DNA of 64,000 nucleotides from Ligula intestinalis (lineage: Eukaryota; Platyhelminthes; Cestoda; Diphyllobothriidea; Diphyllobothriidae), in the NCBI GenBank assembly GCA_036362985.1, contig JAYGXS010000003.1:65529393-65593392 (forward strand), read 5' to 3'. Positions within the stretch are counted from its first letter, which is position 1; every line of letters begins with the position of its first letter. Of the stretch, positions 36,246-49,224 are shown one piece after another. Position numbers and translations under genes: made by a program. The notes beneath the pieces were generated by a model that made no database searches, was not told where the DNA came from, and saw nothing but the letters and a program-made list of their open reading frames with translations.

Positions 36246-38729
36246 ATATATATGCATTTACGTTTTCACAATTCACTCGAATTAAGAAAAAAGTTTCTGG
36301 TTACAGAACCTTGACAACATTTTAATGAGTAACAGAGGTCAAAGAATTGGAAAATAAATTTATTGAAATTGAGTGCGTCAGTTTGTTGAATTTCCTACTG
36401 CTGCAATCTATACTCATTTGGTTGCCGGCTGATTAAAACACGCTAGCATTTGATAATAAATATGGAAGGAAACGACGATTTATAATGTTCAGATTTACAT
36501 TAAAGCCAAGTTTAGAGGACCCCAAAAACTGGAGTAATACTACCGTCCTGAACTTATAATTTCGGTAAAAGAGCAGTTTTATGTTATCCATCATACACGT
36601 CCGAACATTCAATCAATAATATCGTATATAAATTCTAGTAAAATATGTATCCTAGCCACAGATTACAAAATATTGAAAACAACTCCGAATTTAGGCAAAA
36701 TTAAGTAAAAAAGACCTATTCTAAGTAAAAAGGACCTATTCTACATGATCTGGAACTTGGTTAATGATCGGGATGAAAACGTTTTTGCATACACTAATCA
36801 GCCGTTTTATAGAACAAAACCGAAAGCATCACATTTTTGAATGCGCAGCAATCATAATATGTACCTGTTTGGTAGGAGCAAATAGTGTAGCAATATCTCT
36901 TGATTTCAGTTTCACAAATCAGTAAGTACAAGCGATCGTTAGACAGGAAAGAAATCTTTGAATTGAGATGTTATATTAGTAATTATGTAGTCTATATGGT
37001 AAGCGTGCCCAAAAGTTGCTTCTGTCTACATAAAGTTATGATTTTATTCAGCGAACATGATAAGGACCTGTCCTTAGACGATTTCCTAGGCCATGAAGAT
37101 TTGAAAAAGCAAGAATGTAAGTCCGGTAACACGTTAGTCGTTAAGAATTGGCATACCACATTGACAATAAACTTCAATAGCAGAAAGTGAATTGAGGTAC
37201 ATTTTTCAGGTAAATGTGAAACTCTTTGTTAAGATTTGCCCTTAATATTAAAAATAACTACAATTTATCTTTATTCAACCTAAAACTACGCTCATTGACA
37301 GGACAAAAGTGTGGACGAGACATCGGATAAACTCTGAGCTCGGTGACTGGATAATGGATGACAGTTGCCAAAAAATATTTTCGAGATACATACCTGAATT
37401 TTATGTAAACGAACGTACGTTGGGTCTGGCATTTTGGTGAAGAAAAAAATTTCTTCGGTGACTATAACAAGGTAAATGCCTGATATGGACGCCTGTGGTT
37501 TGGATTGTAACTCAACTGGAACTACTTAGATTTCATTAAGCTCGACCTCACAAATCAAAAATCGGTGAATAGCGATTTTCCTGCACACATTGGCAACCTT
37601 AGTAGTCCAGAGGGTCAGGAATTTGACTGAAATTCCGAAGATCATTTATTCGATTCTGTCTCAGGATTAAAGCCTTTTGGTTTGCGAATTTCTAGTTCTT
37701 AAATTGTGCAGAAGGTCAGCAAAAGTCAATGACAACCTATTCCCTTCATAGAGTATGTAAAATAACATTTCTTTTGTAGAGACGCAAACTTCAAGTTCTA
37801 TTACCTGCTGCCTAAGCGATAAAGAGGTTAGTCCGGAGTAAACGGTTTTGCAGTCCATTAGTTCCATATTTAGTTCTCAAAACTGGTCCTAAAATGTTCA
37901 CAGTATTTTAACCGCAATGAGAATAGTAACGATACTAGGCTCCCTGCATACCACGATAGGCATTAGGAGCTAGGCTCACGTCCTGGCTAGTATTAAAATT
38001 TCAATGTACTTTTCCCTTATTTCTACACTTATTGTTTATATTTCCTAATGAGAATAAGAGTAACTGCAAGGCTTTTTGGCGAACACGGATTTTTGACGTC
38101 AATCATCACTACGCTCTTGCAAAGTAGATTTAAGTCCCATTTTTTTCGTATTTTTCAAATGTGTTTGTCTGTGTATTTCGAATTGACTTTACTAGGTACT
38201 TTTATCGCATTTTCATTAGAAACGCAGTGTTTTAGCAATAAAAACCAGACTTATCGCAGTGTATATACCGAGATATAGGTGTCATTCGAAAATTAAGAAA
38301 GTACAGGAAATGATCTGTAAAGCCAGAAAAATTAGGTTGAAATCCATAGGCAAAAAGATAGCCGAGGAGTGTAAGTTTCGTGCATCAAATGCTGTCGCAA
38401 CCACAGCGAGAAGAATGTTTCCAAAAAACGAACTTTCCTTGACAGTTAAAACCCGTAAAGGTAGGCGATATGTTTCTTTTATCAGAGTCAGCTGGCGGTT
38501 CTTGAAATAATTTTCTAATCAGTCCCCTCCATGTTTACTGTGATGCACCTTTTTAGTTTTTGTTTGGTTGGTATAAGACTGATGCCACTTGCCAATCTAG
38601 AAAACTTCCTCAAATAGTTGTGTGAATGTTTCGGTGCGGTTTTCCCTACAAGTAAGTTAAATGCTGTCAAAAGTTGGATTATTTAGACTTTTAAACTGTA
38701 AACCCGAATGAATGAAAAACGTTCGAGTT
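36246..38729. other. No gene recognised
   Basis: AT-rich. The overlapping ORFs 38048-38510 include a basic stretch and a good donor-like gtaagt at about 38370, but no homology is recognised. Confidence 0.4.
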
Positions 38730-38840
38730 CCAGGTATTTGTGCGAACAAGGAAGAAGACGTGTCGAGCACCAGATCAATTGGTTTATTGTCCTGAGCTTT
38801 CAAAATCTTTCAGGAGTCCATCTTCAGAGGTGAGAAGTGG
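38730..38840 (-). mobile_element. PLE pseudo-LTR fragment
   Basis: Contains the hammerhead-like motif at 38791-38830 and the flanking end sequence (ttccaggtatttgtgcgaac, gaagaagacg) shared with other copies. Confidence 0.55.
38791..38830 (-). ncRNA. Hammerhead-like motif with loopless stem III
   Basis: Minus strand: CCT (38830-38828), CTGAAGA box (38827-38821, fits CUGANGA), T, stem II GGACTC/GATTTT with loop CTGAAA (weakened by mismatches), GAAAG (38801-38797), CTC (38796-38794), AGG (38793-38791) pairing perfectly with CCT. The stem III pair next to A-T is G-C here, while it is C-G in the 42.2 kb copy, a compensatory change. Confidence 0.55.
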
Positions 38841-39384
38841 CAACTAAGAGGAGGGTAATTATGGTGGTCATAGGCCAATCAACTGTCAAATTTCAGCAAT
38901 TAAGAAGTATGGGGGGCAATTATAGTGATGTACGCTTATTAGCTATCAGTGAAATCGGTGGTCATTCGGAGTCATGAAGAGCAATAAGTCTGGTGCCTTG
39001 TCCTCACGGTATAGGATCCTGGTAGTCACGCCTCCTCTTTCGGCCGGTTCCTCGTTGAGTCCTTTTCGCCTACAATTCTTACTTTCGGTTTAGCCTTGTT
39101 CTGTACTTTGCCCACATAATGACGTAAGACTGCAAACCCAAAATACAGGCTTCATTTAAACAGACTGTATCCCACGATGCTTGTTCAACCTTTCGGTCTA
39201 CGCATGCTGAGGCGACTTATCCTCCCTAGGTAATTGGGAGTTCGATTAGAAGCCAGTGTTCGATTATCATCCACAATGCTCCTCTAGATCATATTTCCTA
39301 TGTAAATGTTATGGATAACTGACAGAATTCTCAATACCTCGCTAAAAGTTATGATCACTATCAAACATAATGGTGTGAATAGCG

Positions 39385-39500
39385 CATACGAAAGCTCATG
39401 ATTCCGGCGACCGAAAAACCCTTCTTGTTTTTACATATAAAAACACCTGGAAGGCAAACATTAACCTCTCTTCGTGATAATACACGCGCTCGAAGATTCA
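39385..39500 (+). mobile_element. PLE pseudo-LTR end fragment
   Basis: Plus strand: gaaagctcatgattccggcg, accgaaaaacccttcttg and acacctggaaggcaaac follow the order of the 30.5 kb copy. The first ribozyme box is absent. Confidence 0.45.
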
Positions 39501-42174
39501 TTATCAGTGAATAAGGTGGCTTCCTAAGAATAATACAGTGTTTGCTTTTAGCTGGCGTCCTCTAAAAGTACGGCCAGCCTTTTTAGCTTTAGCAACATAC
39601 GCGAGATCTTACGATAGAACACGGTCACAAGGTATACGAACAAAAAGCGATTAAAGACTCGGCAGATATGGAATGCACACAATAAGAAATTAGTCATAAC
39701 GAGACATGGAGGAGAAGTTTTGACTCTCAAAATTCACGCCATCCTCTCTGGCTCTGGGTTGGCACAGTCACGTCGGTAGTTCATTGTAATGTAATTTCAT
39801 TTTCAAAATTCCTCAATTGGCGGAATATTGGCTGAGATAGCGCAGCACAACCTCCCCCTCCCAGACGATTTGCGGCGCGGCAGACGCCCCACGCAGTCAG
39901 GCATTTCGACAATTATAAAATTAGAAAAGGTTATGTGCACAGGCAGGCGAAATTTGATCATCGCAGTAAGAGTTGTATCAAACAGCCGTTTGCTCGACAC
40001 CCCAGGTGGCTTACATTTAACAAACAGCTGAATCGGAGCTAACAGTAGAGCATCTTCTATAACTCCAGTGTCACTTCAGTGTCGTTTTGTGTGCATCAGT
40101 ATCAGTAACAGTGTGTTTAAGGAATGTATAAGTGGATTGCCTTTGAGTTCCCTATTTGTACATGTGTGTCTTGATAGCAGAAAATGGTATGTCAGTTTGT
40201 TGGCGAGGCCAATTGTCCTGAGCCATGAGTTGGTACATAATATTTTGACAGACAGTGAAAAAACCCCTTAGGATTTTTAAAGAGAAAAACTGTCGCTCTT
40301 GCGCGAGGAGGGAGGGGGTTGGAGTTTAGGAGAAAAAAACGTCCGCTCTTGGGGGAGGGTCCAATAGGGAAGGGGGGCATACGACACATCCTTTTTAAAA
40401 ATTGCAACGATCACGAAGTTGATAGGTAAATTTCGATTTCATCGTAACCATAATACGCGCACGACTATCCCGTGTGTAATATAATGCCCGAGAGCAGTTT
40501 GAATTGTTGACTGGACTAAAATTAAGAATGATTGTCCAGTTCTATAAAAGACCGTCATATGGCAGAGATATTACCTATGTGAACTCTTCTGGTGCATAAT
40601 AAGTTCCCAAATGCCGATAGCACTTTTATAATATACGCATGCTAACGAACGGAGTAATGTTTTCCCTAGGTGTATGGTAAGTATGAGTATTTTCAACCAA
40701 AGTTTAGGGTCCAAAAAAGCACGCATCTGTTTCCTACTGTTGTCATCTGATTGTTAAGCTTTTTTACGTCAATGACAGCTTGAAATTAATAAACCGTTCC
40801 AAAACTTCTTGCATACCATCCAGAAGGATGAATGACTGTGAAAATGTTATGAATTGACATTTAGAAATTGCGTTGAGAAGAGCAGTGCTCTTCCATCTTA
40901 TATCACAGGAGACAGAAAGTGGGGCTGCATCAATATGCTCTCAAAAATTAAAATAAAGTTAAAGAGTAAAATCCTATAGTTTTCGCAAGGGCTGAAATAA
41001 ACTATATGAAGTGTGTAAAATACCATGAAATGCTGCATGCGGGATAGAGGGTAAAAATTGCGGCCAGGTAGATCGAACGTTTAAGTAAGACGTGCAAACA
41101 ATGCCTGCCTCTGTTTATTAATGGGGAAAAACTGCTGTTTTACAGATGTTGTTCGTCCCCGGATATCCGTCTATGCTCATCGGGAACAAGCAGTACTAGG
41201 TTGGTTGGAGCTGCTTTATCTGCCAATATCCGGACAATAAATTAGCTTCTTTTCCTTTCCAATCCTTTTGGAATTACTGAGAGATTTTCAGAAATCATTG
41301 TAAAATCATCAATTAAAAACGGGATGTGGTATCATTCTCAAAACACTATTTATAAAATAGGCAGATATCTACCACAAAAATATTGAATCTCAGTGGTTGT
41401 ACTGGAAAGACGTGGCCGATTTAAATAATCGCAAGTCTGTATGGAAATGAAAAAACTTTGAAAATTCCCTGACCTCTACTGCTAAATGTATGACATAAAT
41501 TTGGCACACACTATATACGCATTATCATGCATTATTCAGTCCTTCGTCTTAATTTATCACAAAATTTAGGTGGAATGTTGTGTGCAAGAAGATTTTGGTC
41601 AAAAAATAGCAATGCTTCTCAAAGTGCGGATATGGCGCTAATTGCTTCTGCAAGGTTTCTTGCCGCAAGACCGCATTTCCACCACTAGGACATTTCAGCG
41701 CTAAGTAGGCACAGTTATGCCAAGCGCACCAAATTTGATTTTTGGGAGTCCTTGTTCGGTGCTCGATGCCAAATTCAGCCTACACAGTCCTAATTACATG
41801 GTCCTGCGTTCGAAAACGCCAAAGTGAAGTTAATTTAAAATTATTTGCATAACTGCGCACCAATTATGCAGGTATGCCAACTTAACACAGGCCTTGAAGC
41901 GAAAAATTAATTCCATGGGAAAACTGAGTGAATGAGCTAATAAAACAAAGTAGACTAGCAAAATATGCGTCTCTGGTTCAATGAGACTCAGCAGAACGGT
42001 GACTAGCCAAAAAACTTCGAATTTTAACAGAAATATTTAAGCTTACACGGATTAAAATTATAACTAAATTGCTTTTTCTAGCAAAGTTATGCACGCACTG
42101 GAATTAACTTAACATTGATCTACGTAAAAGCCGACTTTTGGTTATGGTAACAAATCTATAAACAAAGGAAATGT

Positions 42175-42265
42175 GACTGAAAAGAAGAGGACTCGATCGC
42201 TGGGACAATATGCTTATTCGCCTGACGTTTCGACATCCGTTGCGGATTCATCATCAGAGACATGA
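42175..42265 (-). mobile_element. PLE pseudo-LTR fragment
   Basis: Holds the 42220-42261 motif and the end region (gaagaggactcgatcgctgg, then gacaatatgcttattcgcc on the + strand). No inverted partner was found nearby. Confidence 0.6.
42220..42261 (-). ncRNA. Hammerhead-like motif with loopless stem III
   Basis: Minus strand: GTCT (stem I, 42261-42258), CTGATGA (42257-42251), stem II built on AATCCG/CGGAT (loop CAA), GAAAC (42231-42227), GTC (42226-42224), then AGGC (42223-42220), which pairs with GTCT (one G:T). Stem III can be only A-C with G-T, two base pairs and no loop. The following AATAAGCATATTGTC and the CGATCGAGTCCTCTTC region match the ends of other PLE fragments in the window. Efficient cutting would probably need a dimer; that is inference. 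Confidence 0.6.
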
Positions 42266-43500
42266 GTAGCAGAAATAGGTGACTGTTTTTACGTGAGCCT
42301 ATGATAATAACTGAAATCAACTTTCCTTGGCAAAAATAAACAATCAATGTTTAAACTTTGAAATATTTCCAGTCTACCCCACACGTGTTATTCAGTCATA
42401 GTATGATAATTTTTTAAAGGATGGAAAAAAGCAGTTAGTTGATGGACACTAATGAACGCTAATAGATTTCAGCGAAACCCATGAACTCAGGTTCACTTTG
42501 CAAACAGAACTTTGAATACAATATGAGCCAGCCGAAGATTTTTGGTAAGTTAAAGGGTTTGTCAAAGTAGCTAAACAGACTACAAAGTAAACTTCAGGCA
42601 TATTTTAAGGAAAGCGACTATTTTGTGGTTTTCATGATGTAGTCATAAGGTAATCCTTGCCTAAGTTTTGTAGCCACATGATGGTTTTTATAGTTATTAT
42701 CAACCTTTAGGTGAGAGATCTTATGTATGCACTTCAAATGAGAGTAATTCGCTATTCGGATAATTTTATACTTTCTATTCTCATACTTTCTTGTACTTGC
42801 TATTTATAGTAGCTTGCCTTAAAGAAAGAGATTACTCGCCCAGTAGTAGAGTTTTATCAACCCGCAAAGTCTGCAAGAGTTCTACATTGATGCAACCTCT
42901 CACCAAATACAAAACTGAAAAATTCACTTAGTAATTTGGGCACCTCAATTGATGACCCACACCTCTGCTTTTTGTGGGTAAAGTACTCGCTGCCAGGCAA
43001 TTTTACTCCATATGCCTCCAAACTGCAGAGCTCGCCCCATGAAACCATGCCCGGCTAGCAACAGGGCGACCTGGTTGACAACTGCAGGCGCTCAAATAAA
43101 GTCTATTCCAGTCGTCCGTTTCTTTGTAAAAAGTGCTAGTCAGTGCCATATGACCGGTCGGCTCACACAATGGACTGGCGTATGCGAAAAGAAGAGGACG
43201 AGAGAGATAAGTCGCCACTCGGTAATCCATATCTCCCCACTAATAATAAAAATTATGTGCGTGAACTTCTCACAGCGCAGTAAAAGTATTAACGTAGAAG
43301 GCCATCAACTGACGGGTCCTCTGCGTGTCAGAGTTATCAGGCTCAAGGACTGGGAGCCAGGTTTACTGACTCCTCCTGAATACGACACCCTACGGCATTC
43401 TGACGAACAGTGAGAGTCAACTCTCTGCTAATGTGAAAATCTGGTACCTTTCGACGGACCAGTCCTTGTGTAATTTGGCTAAAATTGTCTGTAGCGTAGG

Positions 43501-43758
43501 TCACGTGATAAGGCATCTGAACAAGCCCAGCTGGACATCCGGTCGACTCTTCAGCCACCTTGTATACACTGTTGTTTTGTTGTCTCCACTGCCACTCCAC
43601 TCGTGGTAGAACTTCACACGAGTGTTAGGCCGTAGATGCAACTGTCCTAATTTAATTTGGAAATTGTTGTTTTTATAGCAGAATTCAAAAGAAACCCACC
43701 TCCTACACCAAGAAAACCCCTCTGTCGCTAGTACGACCAACGCCACCACTAATAGCAT
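43501..43758 (-). CDS. Possible small secreted protein, unrecognised family
   Basis: Seen: an 85-codon frame beginning MLLVVALVVLATEGFSWC. The first 16 or so residues form a hydrophobic stretch that ends in small polar residues, like a signal peptide with cleavage near Gly14-Ser16, though no basic residue precedes the hydrophobic core. The rest (about 69 residues) is soluble-looking, with three cysteines (in FSWC, EFCY and FRCL), many Arg/Lys and a possible N-glycosylation site (NKT). The ATG at 43756-43758 is chosen; an in-frame GTG lies two codons upstream. A TATA-like TATAATAA occurs on this strand near 43786-43793. I do not recognise the family. No splice partner is evident, and the frame is short enough to arise by chance. 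Neighbouring DNA is non-coding. If real, it could be secreted; that is inference from the N terminus alone. Confidence 0.35.
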   Translation of the reverse strand: MLLVVALVVLATEGFSWCRRWVSFEFCYKNNNFQIKLGQLHLRPNTRVKFYHEWSGSGDNKTTVYTRWLKSRPDVQLGLFRCLIT

Positions 43759-44138
43759 CGCCACACTGCCAGTCTATCAGCTACAGTCTTATTATATCGG
43801 TAAATCTAGTGTGAATCTTAATTATGCATAAGCTAGAATGGGCACATGGATGTTAATAATTTCAATATACACCCATCGCACTAGCATTACACGGTAACAT
43901 AGGTCAGTTCACGCTTTCATGGGTCTATTTGGCCAGTATAGTCACTGCAACTTGAGACCACACATTGGTATTATTGGGCACCTGCGTGATAATATTTCCA
44001 ATAGTAACATCAGAAGTACTAGCTTCACATGCCCACACTGGATCAGTACACCATTGCGTGCGCCTATTCGGCCATATACGTCTTCATGAGAACCTGCGTT
44101 AGAACACCACAGACCTTATCCAACCATACAATCATATC

Positions 44139-44600
44139 AAGGAGTGTTAAGGCTAATAAGGTTTAACCCTAACTGCTGCGATCTTCCAGACCCGGTTCCT
44201 CAGGGGATGAGAGACGTTACGGGGAAGTCAGATTAGTAGAAAGAGTGTATTCTGTACAGACGGAAAGGAGAATAGTTATGAGGAGATTTGACTTGTGGAC
44301 TAGTGCATCCGTTCCCTAGTGGGGTCGAGCTCCGGAGTGGTGTCTGGTGACATTCATTCGGGCGGCCACCGTTATTTGTCTTTGTTTTATGCAGCCTTGG
44401 AGGGGATTGGTTGGCCCGCGCGAGGTTACGCCACCGTGTGGGCGCAGCTGAGACTGGGCGTGTTAGTCGGTCGCACCAGACATTGAGCGAGGTGGGACAG
44501 GCGCGAGCAGTCAGTATGACTGCAGCCTTGACGTGATGAGTCAGCGATCACGGGTTCCCACAGCGGTGTAAGCGCCCACTACAAACTCACTCATCGGCCC
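44139..44600 (+). mobile_element. Foldback family copy
   Basis: Begins tatcaaggagtgttaaggct, gctgcgatcttccagacccg, gttcctcaggggatg, tattctgtacagacgg; the inner part has gatgagtcagcgatcacggg and a cccacagcgg word. No right arm found. Confidence 0.65.
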
Positions 44601-47554
44601 ATACATCACACGCAGAACCGTCCCACAACGCCCGACACATGAACAGAGTAGGCATCGCTCACTGCCGTGGGAAACGTATCCTTTGGCGTAACCTGGTGCC
44701 TGAATAGGTCAGTTTGCCATGTGAAGACAACCTTTTCTAGTTTTGTCAGTCACTGCGCCCAATAAGCATCAGAGGACTGAGAATCGACAGAGGCAGGAGT
44801 GAGGGAAGAGAGGAGGGCGAGTGCAATCGACTCTGGGCAGCATATCCCTATGACACTGTATGCATTTGTACAGTGGCTGACCGGCGACCAATGACAGATT
44901 CAATGACATTCTCACAAACCTGAGATCCGAAACCTCCCTGTCTCTCTGTCTGAATACCTAGTACAGTATGCAGGGACTGAAGTCGTTTTCAGCAGGCGTA
45001 GACGGACTCTTGTGTGTTTTTAACCACTGCGTCCGAGCCCGTCTCCTGCAAACTGGTCGCCGGGGCATGGTGGCTGAGGGTGGGGGGGGGGGGGGGGGGG
45101 GGGTGCATCCGATGCTGCGCAAGTTCCCGTCACTGTGTTCACTCTGCTATCGGGCATACGGTGGAAAAGAAGAACATGTATCCATTATTCTGTTATCCTT
45201 CAGTTCGTTACACCTCGGCCACCCTTTGTCATTACGTCTTGGAGGCTTGCCAACAGGTGCGATAAATGCTTACGCATGGAGTATTTTGAAACGAATGGGA
45301 TGCTGGGAATCAGACTGCAAACGTTATTTCCTAATGCGATCTCTATCTCATCGATGTGAGATTCGATCTGCCCTCTCAATCCCAGCCTGTCACCAGACGC
45401 GTTGTAAAGTGAAAACGCCAAAACTGCTAACATCGTGAGTGCACGGACAAAGGGATGAGTGGACGGCCATGTGAGCGGGGGCGGGGGGGGTTGTGCAGCT
45501 GTGACTGGCGGTGATGAGGCCAGGTGTTTGGATTCTCATGGCTGACTCACTGCGCCAGTAAGCTGTTGCCGCGTGCGTCACTCCGTTCGGATTGGTTCGC
45601 GTCTTGCCCACGTCTGCTTACGACCTGTGCACGAATAATCCAACTCGACATGCCTGTTGATGCATGACGCGTCCGAATGTCCTTTTAACCTGATATTCTT
45701 CAGATGGGCTATTCGTCTTGGTTAATAATTAAGTTCGACATTTGGGTAATATAGTCTAGGGCAGAACCCGTGGTTATTTTTCGATCGCACTCAAATAAGC
45801 GTTGCGAGAACAGTCTTTTCTGATCGTCAGTTATCGTGGACTTCTTTTCTGGGTTGTTTTATCGACCAAGTTGTTGCATTTGGGGTCCTTTAGACACTGG
45901 GCGCGTCTTTATTCTAGTTGAGACGGGATATACCATTTGCAGTTAGGCAGTTAATTTTGGGTGTGGCCTCCCGATCCGTACAAACCTTCCGATAGCAATC
46001 AAAATTTGTCGATACCACTGAGCCCTGTTTTTGTTCAAGACACCCGATCTGATACCTTGCGGCTTCTAAAAGGATATTTAATGGAAGTCGGAGTAGACGT
46101 CCACTCGCCTATCTCATTTACACTATCACCCAAACTTGAGGCAACATCAAATATTTCGTCCAAGCCTGCTCTCTGGGCTATCTTTCTTGCTCTAAATAAG
46201 TCTAGGCGAAACAGGCTTCACAGCGCAAATGGCAAACACCGCCATTGATAAATATTGTACCAAATGGGTGCTAGGTTACATTTGTAACAAAACGTCTGAA
46301 AGTCAAATAAGGTTACTTTCAGTATGCTTACTTTTTCGTTAAACGATTTATTTAGCATCCCCTTAGTTTGCATTAGAAGCCGATAACTCAACGGCAAGGA
46401 ACAGTCTCTAAAAATCAACATTCTGCGAGTAAAACGTCACAGTTCGTCGGCATTTTTCTACTAGTCAAGATTTGATGGATTTCGAAGTCCCATTACGTCT
46501 TGCTTGATAGTATAGTTGCTGCTCGACTTGTAAATAAAAACTCCATTGAACTTAAATTGCCTGCCTTTCTGTGTTAGTTGTGATGTCTGCCTCCGCTTCT
46601 CCAAGCATGAAAGGCCGCTTCTCAAAACCCTAGGTTAGCATTTGGTAGAATTTTACAAGTGTTTAGTGCTGATATAGTCCGCCCAAATCTTTCCGTCAAA
46701 GAAGATTTAGTTATAAAAATACTGCAGAAGCACACTTAGCGAGGTAATACATGCATGAGCCCTCTGTCCTTCAGAGAGAAGCTTCGCAATTTTTAAGTCG
46801 TATGGTCTTTTATTCTTTGAACTCGAGTTAGGATATCCGGTTTTACTCTTACTTTCTGGGACGGAGAAATGCGAGAGTTACTTTCAAATATACCCGGAGT
46901 TTTGAATTGTGTAACTGCCTCAACGCCGATATAGAAGATTCAGTGAAATATAGAGTAAAAGTGTTGCTCGTAAACCAGCAGAGATATGTTGGTAGCCATG
47001 CAAATACGAACGAAAGAATCTTCCAAGAAACTACATGGCAAAGTAACGCATTTAAGTTAAACCTTTATTGACATTTTTCTGTCAGAGGACATGATACAAA
47101 GACAGAATAATGGTTAAGGAGCAAGATTTAGTGCAAAATCGCTATTAAACTTCCTGTGTATTCACCTCAGGAATGCTGAAGCAATACCTGACTTTAAGCT
47201 AACAAAGTAAACAGGCTAAGATATTTGACTTACGTTTGCGTCTGTTTATTAAACGAGAGCAATTTTCAGGAAATGTAAGTGTGTAAAAAGCTAGCTTTTA
47301 CGCAAGAATTCTGTTATCTGTCAAGGAATTGGTAACCACAAGGCCCCCCGTTGTTTCAAAAAGCGTCCAAAGATGAGCAAGGTAAAAAGGCTAACAGATG
47401 CATTTAAGTCTGTAAACAGTGCTTCTCTTCTCCTTCAGGGCGTCGCATTGTGAGTCGTGTAAAGGCGGGGTTGATCGATTTTGTCAGATTGAGGGACAAG
47501 GTGCAGGTGTTCCGTTTTTCGCTGGAGTCCATTGAAACGGCAAACACAATCGAT
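44601..47554. other. No gene recognised
   Basis: Contains the poly-G run. ORF 45961-46248 (95 codons, GTG start) has plausible composition but no known motif or splice context. Confidence 0.4.
45082..45103 (+). repeat. Poly-G run (22)
   Basis: Uninterrupted G. The 156-codon ORF 44968-45438 depends on it and is not accepted as a gene. Confidence 0.97.
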
Positions 47555-47802
47555 CAGGGGTTGGGAACGTATGGTTCGCGAGCCAGGTGTGACTCTTTTG
47601 ATGATTCCACTTGGCTCTCTCCGATAAAACTCGAAATGGAAACTTCAGATTTTGTAATTTTGGTTCCTTGAATGAATAAATCCAGAGACTTTTTCATTTA
47701 ATTGAATTCAATCTTAAAATATATTTTATGGCTCTCAATGAAATATATTTCCAAATAGTTGCTTTGTTGGCTCTCTGAGGCAATAAAGGTTTCCGATCTC
47801 TG
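47555..47802 (+). mobile_element. Diverged copy of the 62 kb hAT-like MITE
   Basis: Starts caggggttgggaacgtatgg and ends ggtttccgatctctg, with the shared interior (cgagccaggtgtgactcttt, aatcttaaaatatattttat, tggctctcaatgaaatatat). Flanking octamers caatcgat and ccatagac match at only five of eight positions, consistent with age. Confidence 0.75.
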
Positions 47803-48034
47803 CCATAGACGCATAACCTACAGTAATCCTGATAGCAGCAGAAAGGCACCATCCCATCATGGTTGAATTAGCTGTTACTTTTATAATTTGTTTTGCAATC
47901 ATAACGCAGGTGAATGGTGTCAGTAGAGTATTCCGCAGCAGCCATTTGAAGTAAGGGCAAAACTCGGGATTAGGATTCCCTCTATAATACAGGTAGTCGT
48001 GGGCTAAGTTCCGGGATGAGTGCCTATTCTACTG

Positions 48035-48115
48035 TCCCAACGCCAGACTTAATCCTAAACCTAACTTTAACGTTACCTTAATCTTGACCAAGTCCTTAAC
48101 TCTAACACTTATTCT
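48035..48115 (+). repeat. Degenerate CCTAAC-like array
   Basis: cttaatcctaaacctaactt, taacgttacc, ccttaactctaacac. Weak. Confidence 0.3.
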
Positions 48116-48158
48116 TCGGAAATTAAGCACATGACCACCTATGTTAAAGAGGATTCGG

Positions 48159-48670
48159 CAACAGTAGTTTGAGAAGTGCACCTCATAAACCCCGAGTCCC
48201 CATCATTTTGTCCTATGGAATCGGTGGTTTTAGGGGTTTATGGGTGGGGAATTAGGAAAGGCAGTGGAATATACTTTAATAACTGCTGGATGCCTTTTTA
48301 TTTTATCGTATTCATATATGTTGTTGATTTATAGCTGTAGATTTTCCTAATCTGTATTATCGTTTAACGTATTGCGGAAAACTCCGATTTTCAAAATGCG
48401 GGTTTCTTGAAATGCTTGAAAAAATAGAAATGGTGCTCAAGAGGTCATATACTTCAACTTACCTGAGCTCCGACTTATTGTTCTGGAGTTAAGTTATTAT
48501 ATTCCGCGGCACGAAATGCGGCGCACACCGGACAACTTACTCCTAGCGGCTGCGGGAAGCAAATTAAACTGCATTTTTCCACTTTCCACTTACTTCTACA
48601 AATTTTCTTATTTGCCAATCCTATTTCTTAACCCCCCAAAAGACCTTTGCCGGGGATTCCTATTTCCATG
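48159..48670 (-). mobile_element. Third, diverged copy of the 3.5 kb TIR element
   Basis: The minus strand follows copies 1 and 2: cttcccgcagccgctaggag, gccggtgtgcgccgc, then ctgtattatcg region and the terminal caacagtag (plus strand 48159). The far end is too diverged to define. Confidence 0.6.
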
Positions 48671-49224
48671 GCCAGACGACTAAGACGTTAATCAGCCTTG
48701 CGCTTAGTTGACCCAACATATCAGCATACCAACCCCTAAGCTTCCATTTGAATCTTTGTTCGACACGCTGCTAATGAGCTTATTTGATTTTAACATAAGA
48801 AACTTCAAGTATGAGCCTGAAAAACAAAGGTTTCAGGTACCAGAGTCTTCTTCGAAATGTTTTAACTTATTTGGAGATTAAAACACAAATCACTACCAAT
48901 AAAGATTAAAAAACACGAAGACAAATCAATTTCTGCATCTGCCTTGAGTGTTTATTTAGGCTATATTAATCTGCGCCGTCCTCACTTAATTAAAATGCGT
49001 CCGGACCCAATGAAAAGCTGTGCAGATTAGGCAGCCAGTCTTCACAGAAAGCGAAACTCTAAATGAATTGTCAGATATTCTTTTTACGCAGCAGAAGTTT
49101 CTCTAGCTCTTAATTGTAAAATGTACAGTCGTTTGTCTCCGCCTCGGTACAGTCATTTATCCTGAAGGTAGGGGAGCAGTAAGGAAACTAGCTGGTCACC
49201 GCTGTTTGCAGTGTCAGCGGACTA

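Larger units (their letters stand above)
39501..43500. other. No gene recognised apart from the 42.2 kb PLE piece
   Basis: ORFs such as 43012-43413 (133 codons) lack recognisable motifs. G-rich words repeat at 40300-40375 (gaggagggagggggttggag, gggggagggtcc). Confidence 0.4.

Noticed and set aside
35474..36257. Two similar ORFs in the inverted arms
   Set aside because: They follow the repeat containing the hammerheads; no protein motif and one arm has a stop.
38048..38510. Overlapping basic ORFs with a gtaagt donor-like site
   Set aside because: Single donor-like site without a matching acceptor or family similarity.
44968..45438. 156-codon plus ORF
   Set aside because: Runs through a 22-base poly-G tract (poly-Gly), with no known motif.
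45961..46248. 95-codon plus ORF with GTG start
   Set aside because: Reasonable composition but no ATG, splice context or known motif.
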